Assembly (NCBI GenBank): GCA_001767915.1
Contig: MEMI01000038.1
Span: 31,191-90,745 of the forward strand
DNA: 59,555 nt
DNA from: Alphaproteobacteria bacterium RIFCSPHIGHO2_02_FULL_46_13
Lineage (GTDB): Bacteria > Pseudomonadota > Alphaproteobacteria > Micavibrionales > Micavibrionaceae
Direction: 5' to 3'
Within the stretch, counting starts at the first letter, position 1; the number at the start of each line of letters is the position of its first letter. The notes below the pieces were generated by a model. The model had not been told where the DNA came from and did no database searches. It saw only the letters and a program-made list of their open reading frames with translations. Below, one piece after another: positions 48,514 through 57,595 of this stretch. The position numbers and the translations under genes are program-made.

Positions 48514-49824
48514 TTAAGTCCGTTTTTCGATTTTGACATAATCTCTCTGTGCTGCGCCAGTATAAAGCTGACGAGGGCGACCAATACGGTTTGATGGCTC
48601 TTCCATCATTTCTTTCCATTGAGACACCCATCCGACAGTCCGCGCAACGGCGAACAGAACGGTGAACATCGACACAGGGAAGCCCATGGCTTTCAGGATA
48701 ATGCCTGAATAGAAATCCACGTTCGGATAGAGTTTACGGTCAATGAAATACGGGTCGGACAGAGCAATGCGCTCCAGTTCCATCGCGATTTCAAGAGCAG
48801 GGTCTTTTACGCCGAGTTCGGATAGAACCTTGTCACAAGTTTCTTTCATAATCTGTGCGCGTGGGTCAAAGTTTTTGTAAACGCGGTGACCAAATCCCAT
48901 CAGGCGATATTTTTTGTCCTTAACGCCTTGAACGAATTCAGGGATACGATCTTTGGTGCCGATTTCAGCAAGCATTTCCAAAACAGCTTGGTTTGCACCA
49001 CCGTGCGCAGGGCCCCAAAGGGATGCGATACCGGCAGCGATACAGGCGAACGGATTCGCCTGTGACGAGCCTGCCAAGCGGACTGTAGAGGTTGACGCGT
49101 TTTGTTCATGGTCGGCGTGAAGGATCAAAATTTTATCCATCGCATCGGCCAAAATCGGGTTTACACGATATGGTTCTGCCGGAACGGCAAAGCACATATG
49201 CAGGAAGTTTTCGGCAAATCCCAAATCATTACGTGGATACACGAATGGTTGGCCGATTGAATATTTAAACGCCATCGCGGCAAGGGTCGGCAGTTTCGCA
49301 ATCAAACGATGTGCCGAAATTTCGCGTTGGTTAGGGTCGGAAATATCAAGGGAGTCATGATAGAACGCTGCAAGCGCCCCAACCACACCGCACATCACTG
49401 CCATCGGGTGAGCATCACGGCGGAACCCACGGAAGAAGAACTGTAATTGTTCATGCACCATGGTGTGATAGGTAATGTTCTTGCGGAATTCTTCATATGA
49501 TTTTTTGTTCGGCAAATCCCCGTAAAGCAGGGCATAGGCCACTTCCAGAAAGTCGCTTTTTTCGGCCAAGTCTTTAATATTGTAACCACGGTGAAGCAAA
49601 ATCCCCTCGTCACCATCAATAAATGTGATGCGGGAACGACAGCTTGCGGTGGATGTAAAGCTCGGGTCTAATGTGAAATGGCCTGTTTCTTCATAAAGGG
49701 TGCGAATATCAATGGTGGATGGGCCAATCGTTCCGTCAAAAACAGGCAATACCCATTTGTCTCCGGTCTGATCATTGGTCAGAGTAAATGTTTTTCCTGA
49801 AGGGGAGTCTGTTTTGTCAGCCAT
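48514..49824 (-). CDS. gltA: Citrate synthase (type II)
   Basis: 436 residues, the length of the hexameric, NADH-sensitive bacterial type. It condenses acetyl-CoA and oxaloacetate at the entry to the TCA cycle. Catalytic-site segments: [17 protein letters not shown] (His), [15 protein letters not shown] (His), and a later Asp in the VDFYSG region. GAGGA lies 9 bases before the ATG. In alphaproteobacteria it commonly follows lpxB; here it is separated by the TpsB gene. Confidence 0.96.
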   Translation of the reverse strand: MADKTDSPSGKTFTLTNDQTGDKWVLPVFDGTIGPSTIDIRTLYEETGHFTLDPSFTSTASCRSRITFIDGDEGILLHRGYNIKDLAEKSDFLEVAYALLYGDLPNKKSYEEFRKNITYHTMVHEQLQFFFRGFRRDAHPMAVMCGVVGALAAFYHDSLDISDPNQREISAHRLIAKLPTLAAMAFKYSIGQPFVYPRNDLGFAENFLHMCFAVPAEPYRVNPILADAMDKILILHADHEQNASTSTVRLAGSSQANPFACIAAGIASLWGPAHGGANQAVLEMLAEIGTKDRIPEFVQGVKDKKYRLMGFGHRVYKNFDPRAQIMKETCDKVLSELGVKDPALEIAMELERIALSDPYFIDRKLYPNVDFYSGIILKAMGFPVSMFTVLFAVARTVGWVSQWKEMMEEPSNRIGRPRQLYTGAAQRDYVKIEKRT

Positions 49825-49995
49825 TTTATGAAGTCCTCAAAGATTGTTTGAATATAAACGTAAACGCAGAAATGCGGATAAGGCTAGTAAACACTAAGCT
49901 GGTTAAGCCAAGGTTAAAAAAAAGAAGAATGTTCTTTCAAATCAACTTTAAACCAATCTCCAATCCTGACAAACAACAAAATGCACTTGTTTTCC

Positions 49996-50070
49996 GTATC
50001 CCTCTCTCCCCACGGGAGAGGGATACGCAGCTTAGGGCTCCAGCCCTTAGCAAAGTGGGTGAGGGGCTAC
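49996..50070. repeat. Intergenic double-hairpin repeat
   Basis: Two hairpins in a row. The first has arms GTATCCCTCTC(TC)CC and GGGAGAGGGATAC (49996-50026); the second has GCTTAGGGCT and AGCCCTTAGC (50030-50051, one mismatch). The tail aaagtgggtgagggg completes a composition often seen in dispersed intergenic repeats. A related hairpin lies at 19536-19560. It occupies most of the largest gap in the window (49825-50105), with nothing else recognised there. Confidence 0.55.
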
Positions 50071-50105
50071 ACGTCCCCGAAACTCTTTTAATAAATGAGG
50101 GGGTA

Positions 50106-50801
50106 TTAGCGCTCAGCAATCACAGCGTAGAACATATTATACGTGCCATCAGATACGCAAAGCTCAGTCCTGCCATCCAGTACACTGGATCCTGCAAGTC
50201 CTCCTGTTCCAAGGATTTCACTCTCTGGGTTGGTAGCTCCATAGGGGATATCAATAAAGCTTCCGAATATCCCTGGAATAATAGGTATGCTTGAACCATA
50301 ACCAATTTTCTTATTGATATACTCACATAAAGCTGGCCTAACCAAAAGAATTGCTAAAATATCATTACCATTCCCTGTCCCAGATTCGGAAGTTCCAACA
50401 TTAACAATTTCTATGCCTGAACCTATAGAAAACATTCCGCTACCTGATGAGGAGTCACCTCCTCCTTCATCAAAAGTTAAGAAATTACCATCAAATGGAA
50501 CTCCGCCGCCATCAGGGTGATAGATGGATGTTGAAGAGAAGGAAGGACTCCCGACTGATGGGTCATATGCAGTCATCACTGAAATATCCGTGCCAGCCAG
50601 CGTCATGCGGGTAATAGCCCCACGATACATGCTTATTCGGGATTGTAACTTTGCCCATGATATGCTCATTTTTTCTTCGGAAATGGGGGCTCCCCCAGTG
50701 CGAGAAGAGCGCGTAATGGCAAAACTAAGTGCGGCAAATAACGCAACAGCAATCAGAATAAGGAAAAGAGCGTTACCTCTTTGTGAGGACTTCGTAAACA
50801 T
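50106..50801 (-). CDS. Pilin-like single-pass membrane protein, RGNAL family (copy B)
   Basis: 231 residues. Short basic leader (MFTKSSQ), then RGNALFLILIAVALFAALSF, then RSSRTGG and a Gly/Ser-rich polar domain with few cysteines. It matches the gene at 3636-4409 across the leader, helix and RSS(N/R)R stretch, but the tails differ. The layout is that of pseudopilins, without Glu5. No assembly genes are nearby. It lies between gltA and tatD as a single gene. Function is unknown. Confidence 0.7.
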   Translation of the reverse strand: MFTKSSQRGNALFLILIAVALFAALSFAITRSSRTGGAPISEEKMSISWAKLQSRISMYRGAITRMTLAGTDISVMTAYDPSVGSPSFSSTSIYHPDGGGVPFDGNFLTFDEGGGDSSSGSGMFSIGSGIEIVNVGTSESGTGNGNDILAILLVRPALCEYINKKIGYGSSIPIIPGIFGSFIDIPYGATNPESEILGTGGLAGSSVLDGRTELCVSDGTYNMFYAVIAER

Positions 50802-50973
50802 AAGAAATTAGTAACATGCTGGTTTTTCTCTTACAACGGCAAAATGATCTTCAATGGGCTGTGATAGATAATCGGTTAAAAATTGCTTGCTTGGTATGGC
50901 TTGGTATCTTTTCCTTGTAACCCGACCTATCTTCCCTTAAGAATTCATAACAATAACCTTATGGATACCGAAT

Positions 50974-51771
50974 ATGTGGATCGACAGCCATTGCCACCTC
51001 AATCATGAAAAATTTACTCCCGAAAACGGCCTGAACGGTGTGTTGGCGGATTGTAAGGCACAAGGCGTTGCCGGAATGCTATCCATTAACTGCCAAATCC
51101 GTGAAGAATTCCAACCGCTTTTGGACTTGGTCAAGCCTCTCCCCAATGTCTGGTGTACCGTGGGTACTCACCCGCATGAGGCAAGTCGTGATGATGAAAA
51201 ATCTGTCTCTCTGGATGAATTGATTAAACTCGCAACCTTTGATCCGAAGGTGATTGGAATAGGGGAGTGCGGTCTGGATTATTTTTATAAAAATGCATCA
51301 ATCGAAGATCAGCATGCTTGTTTCCGAAAACATATTCGCGCATGCCTTGCGACGGATAAACCAATTATCATTCACGCCCGCGATGCCGATGATGATGTCA
51401 TCCGCCTGATCCGTGAAGAAACAAACGGACAAGGGATGCGCGGCATCATGCACTGTTTTTCCAGCTCCACCAAAATGGGACATGAAGCGTTGGAATTGGG
51501 GCTGCATATTTCCTTCTCCGGCATCCTGACTTTCAAAAAATCGCAGGAGTTACGCGACTTCGCAAAAGATGTTCCGCTTGACCGATTATTGGTTGAAACG
51601 GATAGTCCTTACCTCGCTCCGGAACCGCATCGCGGACAAATGAATACGCCGGCTTATGTGGGTTTGACGGGGGCGTGCCTTGCCAATTTAAAAGATATTT
51701 CTTCCAAAGAAATGGCGCGCATTACGACGGAAAATTTTTATAAATTATTTGGTTTGAATAAAGGAGATTAA
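50974..51771 (+). CDS. tatD: TatD family metal-dependent hydrolase
   Basis: 265 residues. TIM-barrel DNase/deoxyribonuclease family. Metal ligands are in place: His in MWIDSHCHLNHE, Glu in IGECGLDYFY, His in IIHARDAD and IMHCFS, and Asp in VETDSPYLAPEPHRG. It may act in DNA repair or quality control of nucleic acids; the exact substrate is not settled for the family. It heads a short rightward run with a nitroreductase (6-base gap) and a metallo-beta-lactamase protein, as is common in alphaproteobacteria apart from the nitroreductase. Confidence 0.93.
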   Translation: MWIDSHCHLNHEKFTPENGLNGVLADCKAQGVAGMLSINCQIREEFQPLLDLVKPLPNVWCTVGTHPHEASRDDEKSVSLDELIKLATFDPKVIGIGECGLDYFYKNASIEDQHACFRKHIRACLATDKPIIIHARDADDDVIRLIREETNGQGMRGIMHCFSSSTKMGHEALELGLHISFSGILTFKKSQELRDFAKDVPLDRLLVETDSPYLAPEPHRGQMNTPAYVGLTGACLANLKDISSKEMARITTENFYKLFGLNKGD

Positions 51772-51777
51772 ATTCAA

Positions 51778-52380
51778 ATGAATATCAATGAAGCTATCCA
51801 AAATCGCCGTGCCATTAAATTATATGACCCTTCGGTTAAAATATCCGATGATGATTTTAAAAAATTGATGGAACTGACTATCCTTGCGCCGACCTCGTTC
51901 AATATCCAACATTGGCGTTTTGTGCGTGTGACCGATAAGGCCAAACGCGAACAAATTCGCGCGGTTGCGTGGGGGCAGGCACAGGTGACGGATGCATCAG
52001 AACTGGTGATTATCTGTGCGGATTTAAAAGCATGGGCAAAAAATCCAAGACGTTATTCCAACGGCGCACCAGAAGACGTTCAAAATTATCTCGAAAAAGC
52101 CCTGACTGATTTTTATACGGGTCGTGAATGGATTGAGCGTGATGAAGCCATGCGCTCTGTCGGTATGGCGGCACAGACTTTGATGTTGGCGGCGCAAGGC
52201 ATGGGATATGATTCAGGGCCGATGATCGGTTTTGATCAGGACGCAGTGGCCAAGATTATCAACCTTCCGTCCGATCATGTGATTGGTATGTTTGTTGTGA
52301 TCGGAAAAAGAACGGCAGATGCCCATCCGCGCATCGGACGCTTGCCTGTTGACCAAGTCGTCATCAATAATAGTTTCTAA
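51778..52380 (+). CDS. Nitroreductase family protein
   Basis: 200 residues. RRAIKLYDPS at the N terminus gives the FMN-phosphate-binding arginines, APTSFNIQHWRFVRV the flavin ring region, and AAQGMGYDSGPMIGFDQDAV the C-terminal core. This is a different branch from the gene at 6025. The reaction is probably NAD(P)H-dependent reduction of an unknown acceptor. AAGGAG lies 11 bases before the ATG. It is wedged between tatD and the MBL-fold gene. Confidence 0.85.
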   Translation: MNINEAIQNRRAIKLYDPSVKISDDDFKKLMELTILAPTSFNIQHWRFVRVTDKAKREQIRAVAWGQAQVTDASELVIICADLKAWAKNPRRYSNGAPEDVQNYLEKALTDFYTGREWIERDEAMRSVGMAAQTLMLAAQGMGYDSGPMIGFDQDAVAKIINLPSDHVIGMFVVIGKRTADAHPRIGRLPVDQVVINNSF

Positions 52381-52389
52381 AGGTGGACA

Positions 52390-53196
52390 ATGTCGCGGTC
52401 TCTTAAAATCACTATTCTAGGCTGCGGAGATTCCGCAGGTGTGCCGCGCATTGGTGGTGATTGGGGGAATTGTGATCCGGCTACCCCCAAAAACCGCCGC
52501 ACGCGCCCCAGCATTATGGTGCAATCGGATACAACGACGATCGTGGTAGATACAGGCCCCGATTTCGGCCTTCAATTGACGCGTGAAAATATCAAAACAG
52601 TTGATGCGATATTATATACCCATGACCACAGTGACCATGTGGCAGGGATAGATGATTTGCGAATTATTCAAGGGCGCATCAATAAAAAAGTGCCCATCTA
52701 TCTGGATAAGAAAACGCACCAAAGTTTAAAAACACGCTACGGATATATATTCGAGCAAACTTCAACATTTTATCCTGCCGTAGTTGATGTTCATTTATTT
52801 GCTAAAGAATCCATGAGGCAAAAACATCAAATCGGCGATATTGAATTTATTCCGTTTGAACAAGACCACGGGCAGGGGAATATCTCCCTTGGCTTCAGAT
52901 TCGGTGATTTCGGATATTCGACCGATATGCGCAATTTAGATGATAAAGCCGTGTCTATTTTAAAAGGGGTTAAAACATGGGTGGCGGATTGCGCTGATTT
53001 CGCCCATGGTCACGGCACTTTGCATGCCGATCTGCCCACCGTTGAACGCCTGAACGCAGAAATCGGCGCCGAAAAAGTCTATCTGACCCACCTTAAAATG
53101 TTCTATGATTACAATAAAATGGCGGCGGCGTTGCCAAAGGGTTTTGAGCCTGCGTATGATGGTTTGATTATAAATGCACAAATATTGCAATTATGA
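52390..53196 (+). CDS. MBL-fold metallohydrolase (PhnP-like)
   Basis: 268 residues. The metallo-beta-lactamase metal motif is HDHSDH at 78-83, with further ligands in EQDHG and in DCADF near the C-terminal third. LGCGDSAGVPRIGGDWG at the N terminus is typical of the PhnP branch, phosphodiesterases acting on cyclic phosphates. The substrate is not known. It starts nine bases after the nitroreductase, in one probable operon with tatD. Confidence 0.88.
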   Translation: MSRSLKITILGCGDSAGVPRIGGDWGNCDPATPKNRRTRPSIMVQSDTTTIVVDTGPDFGLQLTRENIKTVDAILYTHDHSDHVAGIDDLRIIQGRINKKVPIYLDKKTHQSLKTRYGYIFEQTSTFYPAVVDVHLFAKESMRQKHQIGDIEFIPFEQDHGQGNISLGFRFGDFGYSTDMRNLDDKAVSILKGVKTWVADCADFAHGHGTLHADLPTVERLNAEIGAEKVYLTHLKMFYDYNKMAAALPKGFEPAYDGLIINAQILQL

Positions 53197-53280
53197 AAAT
53201 AAATTTATAATGATTTTCCTTGCATAAGGGCTTTGTTTTGGTTAAAAAGCCCCTCTAAACATTTAACAGGATTCTATATT

Positions 53281-53460
53281 ATGGCAGTACCTAAGAAGAA
53301 AACATCGAAATCCGCACGCGATATGCGCCGTTCACACCACGCTTTGGAAACCTTCAACTGGGTTGAAGACAAAACAACTGGTGAACCAGTTCGCCGCCAC
53401 CACGTTGACCTGAAAACAGGTATGTACCGTGGCCGTCAGGTTATCGAAGTTAAAGAATAG
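53281..53460 (+). CDS. rpmF: 50S ribosomal protein L32
   Basis: 59 residues starting at the ATG at 53281 with AGG upstream; a longer frame from 53233 has no such match. [19 protein letters not shown] and [16 protein letters not shown] are the alphaproteobacterial L32 sequence. It lacks the zinc-binding cysteines found in other L32 proteins. It heads the conserved rpmF-plsX-fabH order, but a terminator separates it from plsX. Confidence 0.95.
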   Translation: MAVPKKKTSKSARDMRRSHHALETFNWVEDKTTGEPVRRHHVDLKTGMYRGRQVIEVKE

Positions 53461-53474
53461 TATTTAATGAATTT

Positions 53475-53512
53475 GGCCTCTGATAACTCGTATCCGAGGC
53501 CTTTTCTATTTT
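53475..53512 (+). terminator. Rho-independent terminator or attenuator after rpmF
   Basis: GGCCTC pairs with GAGGCC; after one mismatch GATA pairs with TATC around a 5-base loop; then TTTTCTATTTT. It lies 15 bases past rpmF and about 70 bases before plsX. It may reduce read-through, so that plsX-fabH are made less than L32. Confidence 0.75.
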
Positions 53513-53582
53513 GCCATACAGGATATAATCATCCGTTGGTCGATCTCTTTCGTTTCCGCAAAATAAGAAATAAGGATTATAG

Positions 53583-54662
53583 ATGTCAGGTCATCTGACG
53601 ATAGCATTGGATGCAATGGGTGGTGATTTAGGTCCCGAGGCTGTTGTCCCTGGTGCGGCACTTGCATTGCAGAAAAAGAAAAATCTTCGTTTTATGATGT
53701 ACGGCGATTCTAAAAAGATCGAACCGTTGCTCGCACAATATCCGAAACTCGCCAAAGTTTCCGTTGTCCACCATACAGATTTCGCGGTATCCCCGCATGA
53801 AAAACCGGGTGTAGCCCTGCGTGCAGGGCGTCATTCCAGTATGCGCTTGGCGATTAATGCCGTCTCTGAAAAACAAGCTCATTGCGTTGTCTCGGGTGGA
53901 AATACCGGCGCGTTGATGGCGATGGCGAAAATGGTTTTGAAATGCTTGCCAGGGATCGAACGCCCCGCGATTGCCAGTTTGCTGCCAACCGTTGATAAAG
54001 AAATCGTCATGCTCGATCTGGGGGCGAATCTGGAATGTAATTCCGAAATGCTCGTCCAGTTTGCCATTCTCGGATCAGTCTATGCGCGTGTTGTGCGTGG
54101 TCATAGTCAACCGAGTGTCGGTCTTTTAAATATCGGCTCCGAAGACGCCAAAGGCCACGAAGAAATTCGTGAAGCCGCCGCTATTTTAGGACGCATCCAA
54201 TTCCCCGGAAAATATGCAGGCTTTATCGAAGGCAATGACATTCCGATGGGTACAGTCGATGTTGTTGTGACCGATGGTTTCACAGGTAATGTAGCCTTAA
54301 AAACCGCCGAGGGCGTCAGTAAATTGATGACCACTGTTCTCAAAAAGAAATTAAAAGAATCCCCGCTGGCAATGTTCGGTGCTTTTCTAGCCATGGGCGC
54401 ACTCAAAAAATTAAAAGCCGAAATGGACCCGCGCCGTTATAATGGCGGTATGTTCCTCGGGTTGGATGGCGTTTGTGTCAAAAGCCATGGCGGAATGGAC
54501 GCGTTCGGATTCTCGAATGCAATTTTGCACGCCGCTGAAATCGCCGATAAAAATTTTAATGTTCGCGTTGCCGCCGAAATCGCCGAAGTGATGGCGCAAG
54601 AGCAACGTATCAAAGCTGAAATCTCATCTGAAATTGATGAGCCAAAAGAAATGGTATCCTAA
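53583..54662 (+). CDS. plsX: Phosphate acyltransferase PlsX
   Basis: 359 residues. Converts acyl-ACP to acyl-phosphate for glycerolipid synthesis. IALDAMGGDLGPEAVVPGAA at the N terminus, ALRAGRHSSMRLAI, VVSGGNTGALMAMAKMVL and YNGGMFLGLDGVCVKSHGG are the family blocks. AAGGA lies 7 bases before the ATG. It is followed two bases later by fabH. Confidence 0.95.
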   Translation: MSGHLTIALDAMGGDLGPEAVVPGAALALQKKKNLRFMMYGDSKKIEPLLAQYPKLAKVSVVHHTDFAVSPHEKPGVALRAGRHSSMRLAINAVSEKQAHCVVSGGNTGALMAMAKMVLKCLPGIERPAIASLLPTVDKEIVMLDLGANLECNSEMLVQFAILGSVYARVVRGHSQPSVGLLNIGSEDAKGHEEIREAAAILGRIQFPGKYAGFIEGNDIPMGTVDVVVTDGFTGNVALKTAEGVSKLMTTVLKKKLKESPLAMFGAFLAMGALKKLKAEMDPRRYNGGMFLGLDGVCVKSHGGMDAFGFSNAILHAAEIADKNFNVRVAAEIAEVMAQEQRIKAEISSEIDEPKEMVS

Positions 54663-54664
54663 AC

Positions 54665-55627
54665 ATGTCATTGCGTTCTGTTATCCTATCCACTGGCTCC
54701 TACCTGCCAGACAAAAACTTGACCAATAAAGATTTAGAAAAAATTGTCGATACCAACGATGAATGGATTGTTCAACGCACAGGGATCAAAGAACGCCACA
54801 TCGCCGCACCTGACCAACCAACCTCCGACATGGCGATCCGCGCCGCTGAGCGCGCGTTAGAATCCTCTGGCCTAACCGCCGCCGATATTGACGGCGTCAT
54901 CGTCGCCACCACCACACCTGACCAATCTTTCCCATCCGTTGCCGTTCGCGTACAGGCCGCCCTCGGCCTAAAAGCAGGACCAGCCTTTGATGTTCAAGCA
55001 GTTTGCTCTGGTTTCGTTTACGCTCTCTCGGTTGCGGATTCGATGCTCCAAACAGGTGCCATGAAACGCGTCATCGTGATCGGTGCCGAAAAAATGTCAT
55101 CCCTGCTCAATTGGGAAGACAGAACCACCTGCGTTTTATTCGGTGACGGGGCAGGGGCGATTATTCTTGAGGCTCAAGAAAATCCATCCAACGGAATCCT
55201 CTCCACTCACTTATACGCCGACGGAAAATTCCGTGACCTTCTCTATACCGATGGCGGAACATCCACCACGGGTGCGGCGGGTCACATCATTATGCACGGC
55301 AAAGAAGTTTTCAAAAACGCCGTGACCTTGATGGCCGAGATTGTTCAGGAAGTTCTGGACAAAAACGCCATCACCTCTGACAAAATCGACTGGCTCGTCC
55401 CACATCAGGCGAACTTGCGCATCATCACCGGCACCGCCGAAAAACTCCATATGTCGATGGACAAAGTGGTGGTCACCGTCGATAAACACGGCAACACCTC
55501 CGCCGCATCTATCCCCTTGGCCTTGGACACCGCCGTCCGCGACGGACGTATCCAACGCGGCCAAACCTTGCTCCTCGAAGCCCTAGGCGGCGGTTTGACG
55601 TGGGCAGCGGCTCTGATCAAATATTAA
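54665..55627 (+). CDS. fabH: 3-oxoacyl-[ACP] synthase III (FabH)
   Basis: 320 residues. Starts fatty acid chains by condensing acetyl-CoA with malonyl-ACP. Catalytic triad: Cys114 (FDVQAVCSGFVYA), His247 (VPHQANLRI) and Asn277 (DKHGNTSAAS). GGGLTWAAALIKY closes the protein. In most alphaproteobacteria ihfA follows directly; here three extra genes intervene. Confidence 0.96.
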   Translation: MSLRSVILSTGSYLPDKNLTNKDLEKIVDTNDEWIVQRTGIKERHIAAPDQPTSDMAIRAAERALESSGLTAADIDGVIVATTTPDQSFPSVAVRVQAALGLKAGPAFDVQAVCSGFVYALSVADSMLQTGAMKRVIVIGAEKMSSLLNWEDRTTCVLFGDGAGAIILEAQENPSNGILSTHLYADGKFRDLLYTDGGTSTTGAAGHIIMHGKEVFKNAVTLMAEIVQEVLDKNAITSDKIDWLVPHQANLRIITGTAEKLHMSMDKVVVTVDKHGNTSAASIPLALDTAVRDGRIQRGQTLLLEALGGGLTWAAALIKY

Positions 55628-55698
55628 CATAATTCTTGATATTTCTTTTTCCTTTTGCTAAATAAGCTTTCACAACAAAATTTGAGAGATGAAATAAA

Positions 55699-56430
55699 AT
55701 GGAAAAACTTAAGTCGGGACACATCTGCTATAATAACCCCCTGATGCTTGAGCCTATCGCACTGGAAGATGGGCGTCCAAACCCGAATTTTCGTCTTTCT
55801 GTCAGAACCAAGAATTGCTTGTTGGCGGATCACGTTCTGTATGTTGCCACATTGACCTCCCTGACCAACCGACAACTCCTGAATGTTTCGGGCTTGGGAA
55901 AAAGCGGGTATCATGAAGTGATTGATTTATTATCTTCCCATGCGCTGAAACCGGAAATGTTTCCTTCGGTACGCCTCAATACTGAAGATGAGATTAGAGA
56001 TTTTTGTTCTATTAATATCAAACCTACTCCCCAATCAAAGCCAGTATTGAAACAATCTTGGCCTTACATTGAGATAAAACTCTCATTACCTATAGATGAA
56101 ATTAACGGCTTCACCGATGAAGAAGTGATTGCCGTCGTTCAACCTGACTGTCAGAAGCATTTTGAAAGAGCCGTAAAGGTAAAAGCGTTAGAAGAACTGA
56201 GTGCGGGAAATCAAGAACTATATCAGATGTATATCGATCAAATCTCTATGCAAATGTCTGATTGGTGTTCTGGAGATAAGCTAAGAGAAATAGCGGTCCC
56301 CGTGGCACCACCGGAATGTTTGAGTGTGACCTTCAAGCAGGCTGTCCTCAATGAGGTTGCCAAAGATCTCGGTGGTTTAGTTTTGTATTCCTCTTTGGGG
56401 GCTTCGCTGGATAGCCTCAATGTTAGATAA
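55699..56430 (+). CDS. Orphan protein with RNA polymerase alpha-CTD-like domain (copy 1)
   Basis: 243 residues. Residues 32-86 resemble the DNA- and activator-binding C-terminal domain of RpoA: LSVRTKNCLLADHVLYVATL, then RQLLNVSGLGKSGYHEV and LLSSHALKPEM. By eye, the positions of E. coli alpha Arg265 and Asn268 (Arg36, Asn39) and Gly296 (Gly67) are kept; Lys298 and Ser299 are not. The C-terminal 150 residues are unique and shared only with the next gene. CYNNPxMLxPI opens both proteins. There is no signal peptide. It may bind DNA or sigma/activators as a decoy alpha-CTD; that is inference. It starts 71 bases after fabH. Confidence 0.7.
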   Translation: MEKLKSGHICYNNPLMLEPIALEDGRPNPNFRLSVRTKNCLLADHVLYVATLTSLTNRQLLNVSGLGKSGYHEVIDLLSSHALKPEMFPSVRLNTEDEIRDFCSINIKPTPQSKPVLKQSWPYIEIKLSLPIDEINGFTDEEVIAVVQPDCQKHFERAVKVKALEELSAGNQELYQMYIDQISMQMSDWCSGDKLREIAVPVAPPECLSVTFKQAVLNEVAKDLGGLVLYSSLGASLDSLNVR

Positions 56431-56465
56431 GCTTTTGTTGCCACCTTAAGAGGTTTAGAGAAAAA

Positions 56466-57179
56466 ATGAATTTAATTGATCAAAGTCACCCCTGTTATAA
56501 TAACCCATATATGCTCGTGCCAATCAATGGAGCAAAGTCAGGCGAGCCCAATCCATTTGTCTCGTTATCTGGCCGTGCAAGGAGATTTCTGGAGGAGGAA
56601 AATATTCGTTACGTAGGCCAGCTTGTGATGAAGACCTTTGAGCAGCTCCTTAATGTTCCAGGAATAGGTTATAATAGAGCCTTGGAGATAGAAAGATCGT
56701 TGAGAAAAGAGGGGGCGGTTTTAGGCGTCCCCTGTGCAGTGCCCTTGCGTAATGAGGGGGACATTATTCGTTTCTATTGTATAGAGAAACAAAATCAACC
56801 AGAGAGAGGCATCAGTTCAATATTTGTAAATATTGCCTTGCCGTGTGCTTTGGTTGAGGGGTTATCAGATAGGGCAGTCATTGGGACAATAAAATTGGTT
56901 TGCCAACAAGCATTTATGAGAGTCGCCACCGTTAAGGCTATATCTGATGTTAATCATGTTTCCACTCCTTCTCATATGCCTTTTCCGACTGGAGAAATTA
57001 GGCAGATAAAAGTGCCTCTTAGCTGTCCGGAGAGCCTGAACAGAAACGGCATTCCTCAAGCTGCAGTACGAGAAATTAGTGGGGTTAGCCTCTATCCCTT
57101 ATTAAAGGTTGTTTTGGAAAATCGAAAAAATATCTATAATGTTGGAAATGTCTCGCCACCAACTCCCTTGACAATATAG
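56466..57179 (+). CDS. Orphan protein with RNA polymerase alpha-CTD-like domain (copy 2)
   Basis: 237 residues, a full-length paralogue of the preceding gene. It shares the opening CYNNPYMLVPI, the alpha-CTD-like part (LSGRARRFLEEENIRYVGQL, EQLLNVPGIGYNRALEI, about 33-85) and the C-terminal unit (LSDRAVIGTIKLVCQQAF with IRQIKVPLSCPESL). The Arg265-equivalent (Arg37) and Gly296-equivalent (Gly67) are retained, while Asn268 is arginine. AGAGG lies 13 bases before the ATG, with AGAG nearer. The pair is 35 bases apart, so it probably forms one transcript. The two copies are well diverged, so the duplication is old and both are probably under selection. Confidence 0.7.
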   Translation: MNLIDQSHPCYNNPYMLVPINGAKSGEPNPFVSLSGRARRFLEEENIRYVGQLVMKTFEQLLNVPGIGYNRALEIERSLRKEGAVLGVPCAVPLRNEGDIIRFYCIEKQNQPERGISSIFVNIALPCALVEGLSDRAVIGTIKLVCQQAFMRVATVKAISDVNHVSTPSHMPFPTGEIRQIKVPLSCPESLNRNGIPQAAVREISGVSLYPLLKVVLENRKNIYNVGNVSPPTPLTI

Positions 57180-57202
57180 GATTTTATCCCTATGATATCC
57201 CC

Positions 57203-57595
57203 ATGAGTGCTGTCTTAAAGCAGGGGATCTGGACTCCCGAAAAACGTCTGGAACAATCTGCCGCTTTACGCGCCCGAAAAATCTGGCTGAAATCCACTGG
57301 GCCTCGCACGCCTGAAGGCAAAGCAAAATCCTCTATGAATGCCCGCAAAGAAGGGTATGAAGACCGCCAGAGGGATAAGCGCGTCCGGAATTATGTGCGC
57401 CTCAACCGCATGTTTTTAAATATTTACACGTCCCAACGCCCGTTATGGCACAGCCTGAAAGCGCAGGAGAGAGCGTCGGTTCTCCGTCAATTGGGCGTTT
57501 TAGAAAACGAACTAAGTATTTTGGCGGAGGAAATCCTCTCCGACGAGGCTTCCCCCTCCAAAATCATCCCGTTCCCGAGGACGCCGCCGCCATGA
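57203..57595 (+). CDS. Small basic protein with TGPRTPEGK motif
   Basis: 130 residues, very basic in the middle. The signature STGPRTPEGKAKSSMNARK belongs to a widespread uncharacterised family with consensus TGPRTPEGKxxSxxNAxxHG, found in many genomes and sometimes near mobile elements. The C terminus is helical, then proline-rich (PFPRTPPP). No catalytic motif is seen. It sits after the alpha-CTD-like pair and before ihfA, so it is part of the same insert in the conserved order. Nucleic acid binding is a guess from the charge. Confidence 0.6.
   Translation: MSAVLKQGIWTPEKRLEQSAALRARKIWLKSTGPRTPEGKAKSSMNARKEGYEDRQRDKRVRNYVRLNRMFLNIYTSQRPLWHSLKAQERASVLRQLGVLENELSILAEEILSDEASPSKIIPFPRTPPP

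Noticed and set aside
49788-50294. 168-codon rightward frame across the gltA upstream region
   Set aside because: It spans the hairpin repeat and the antisense strand of the pilin-like gene; there is no ribosome-binding site or domain.
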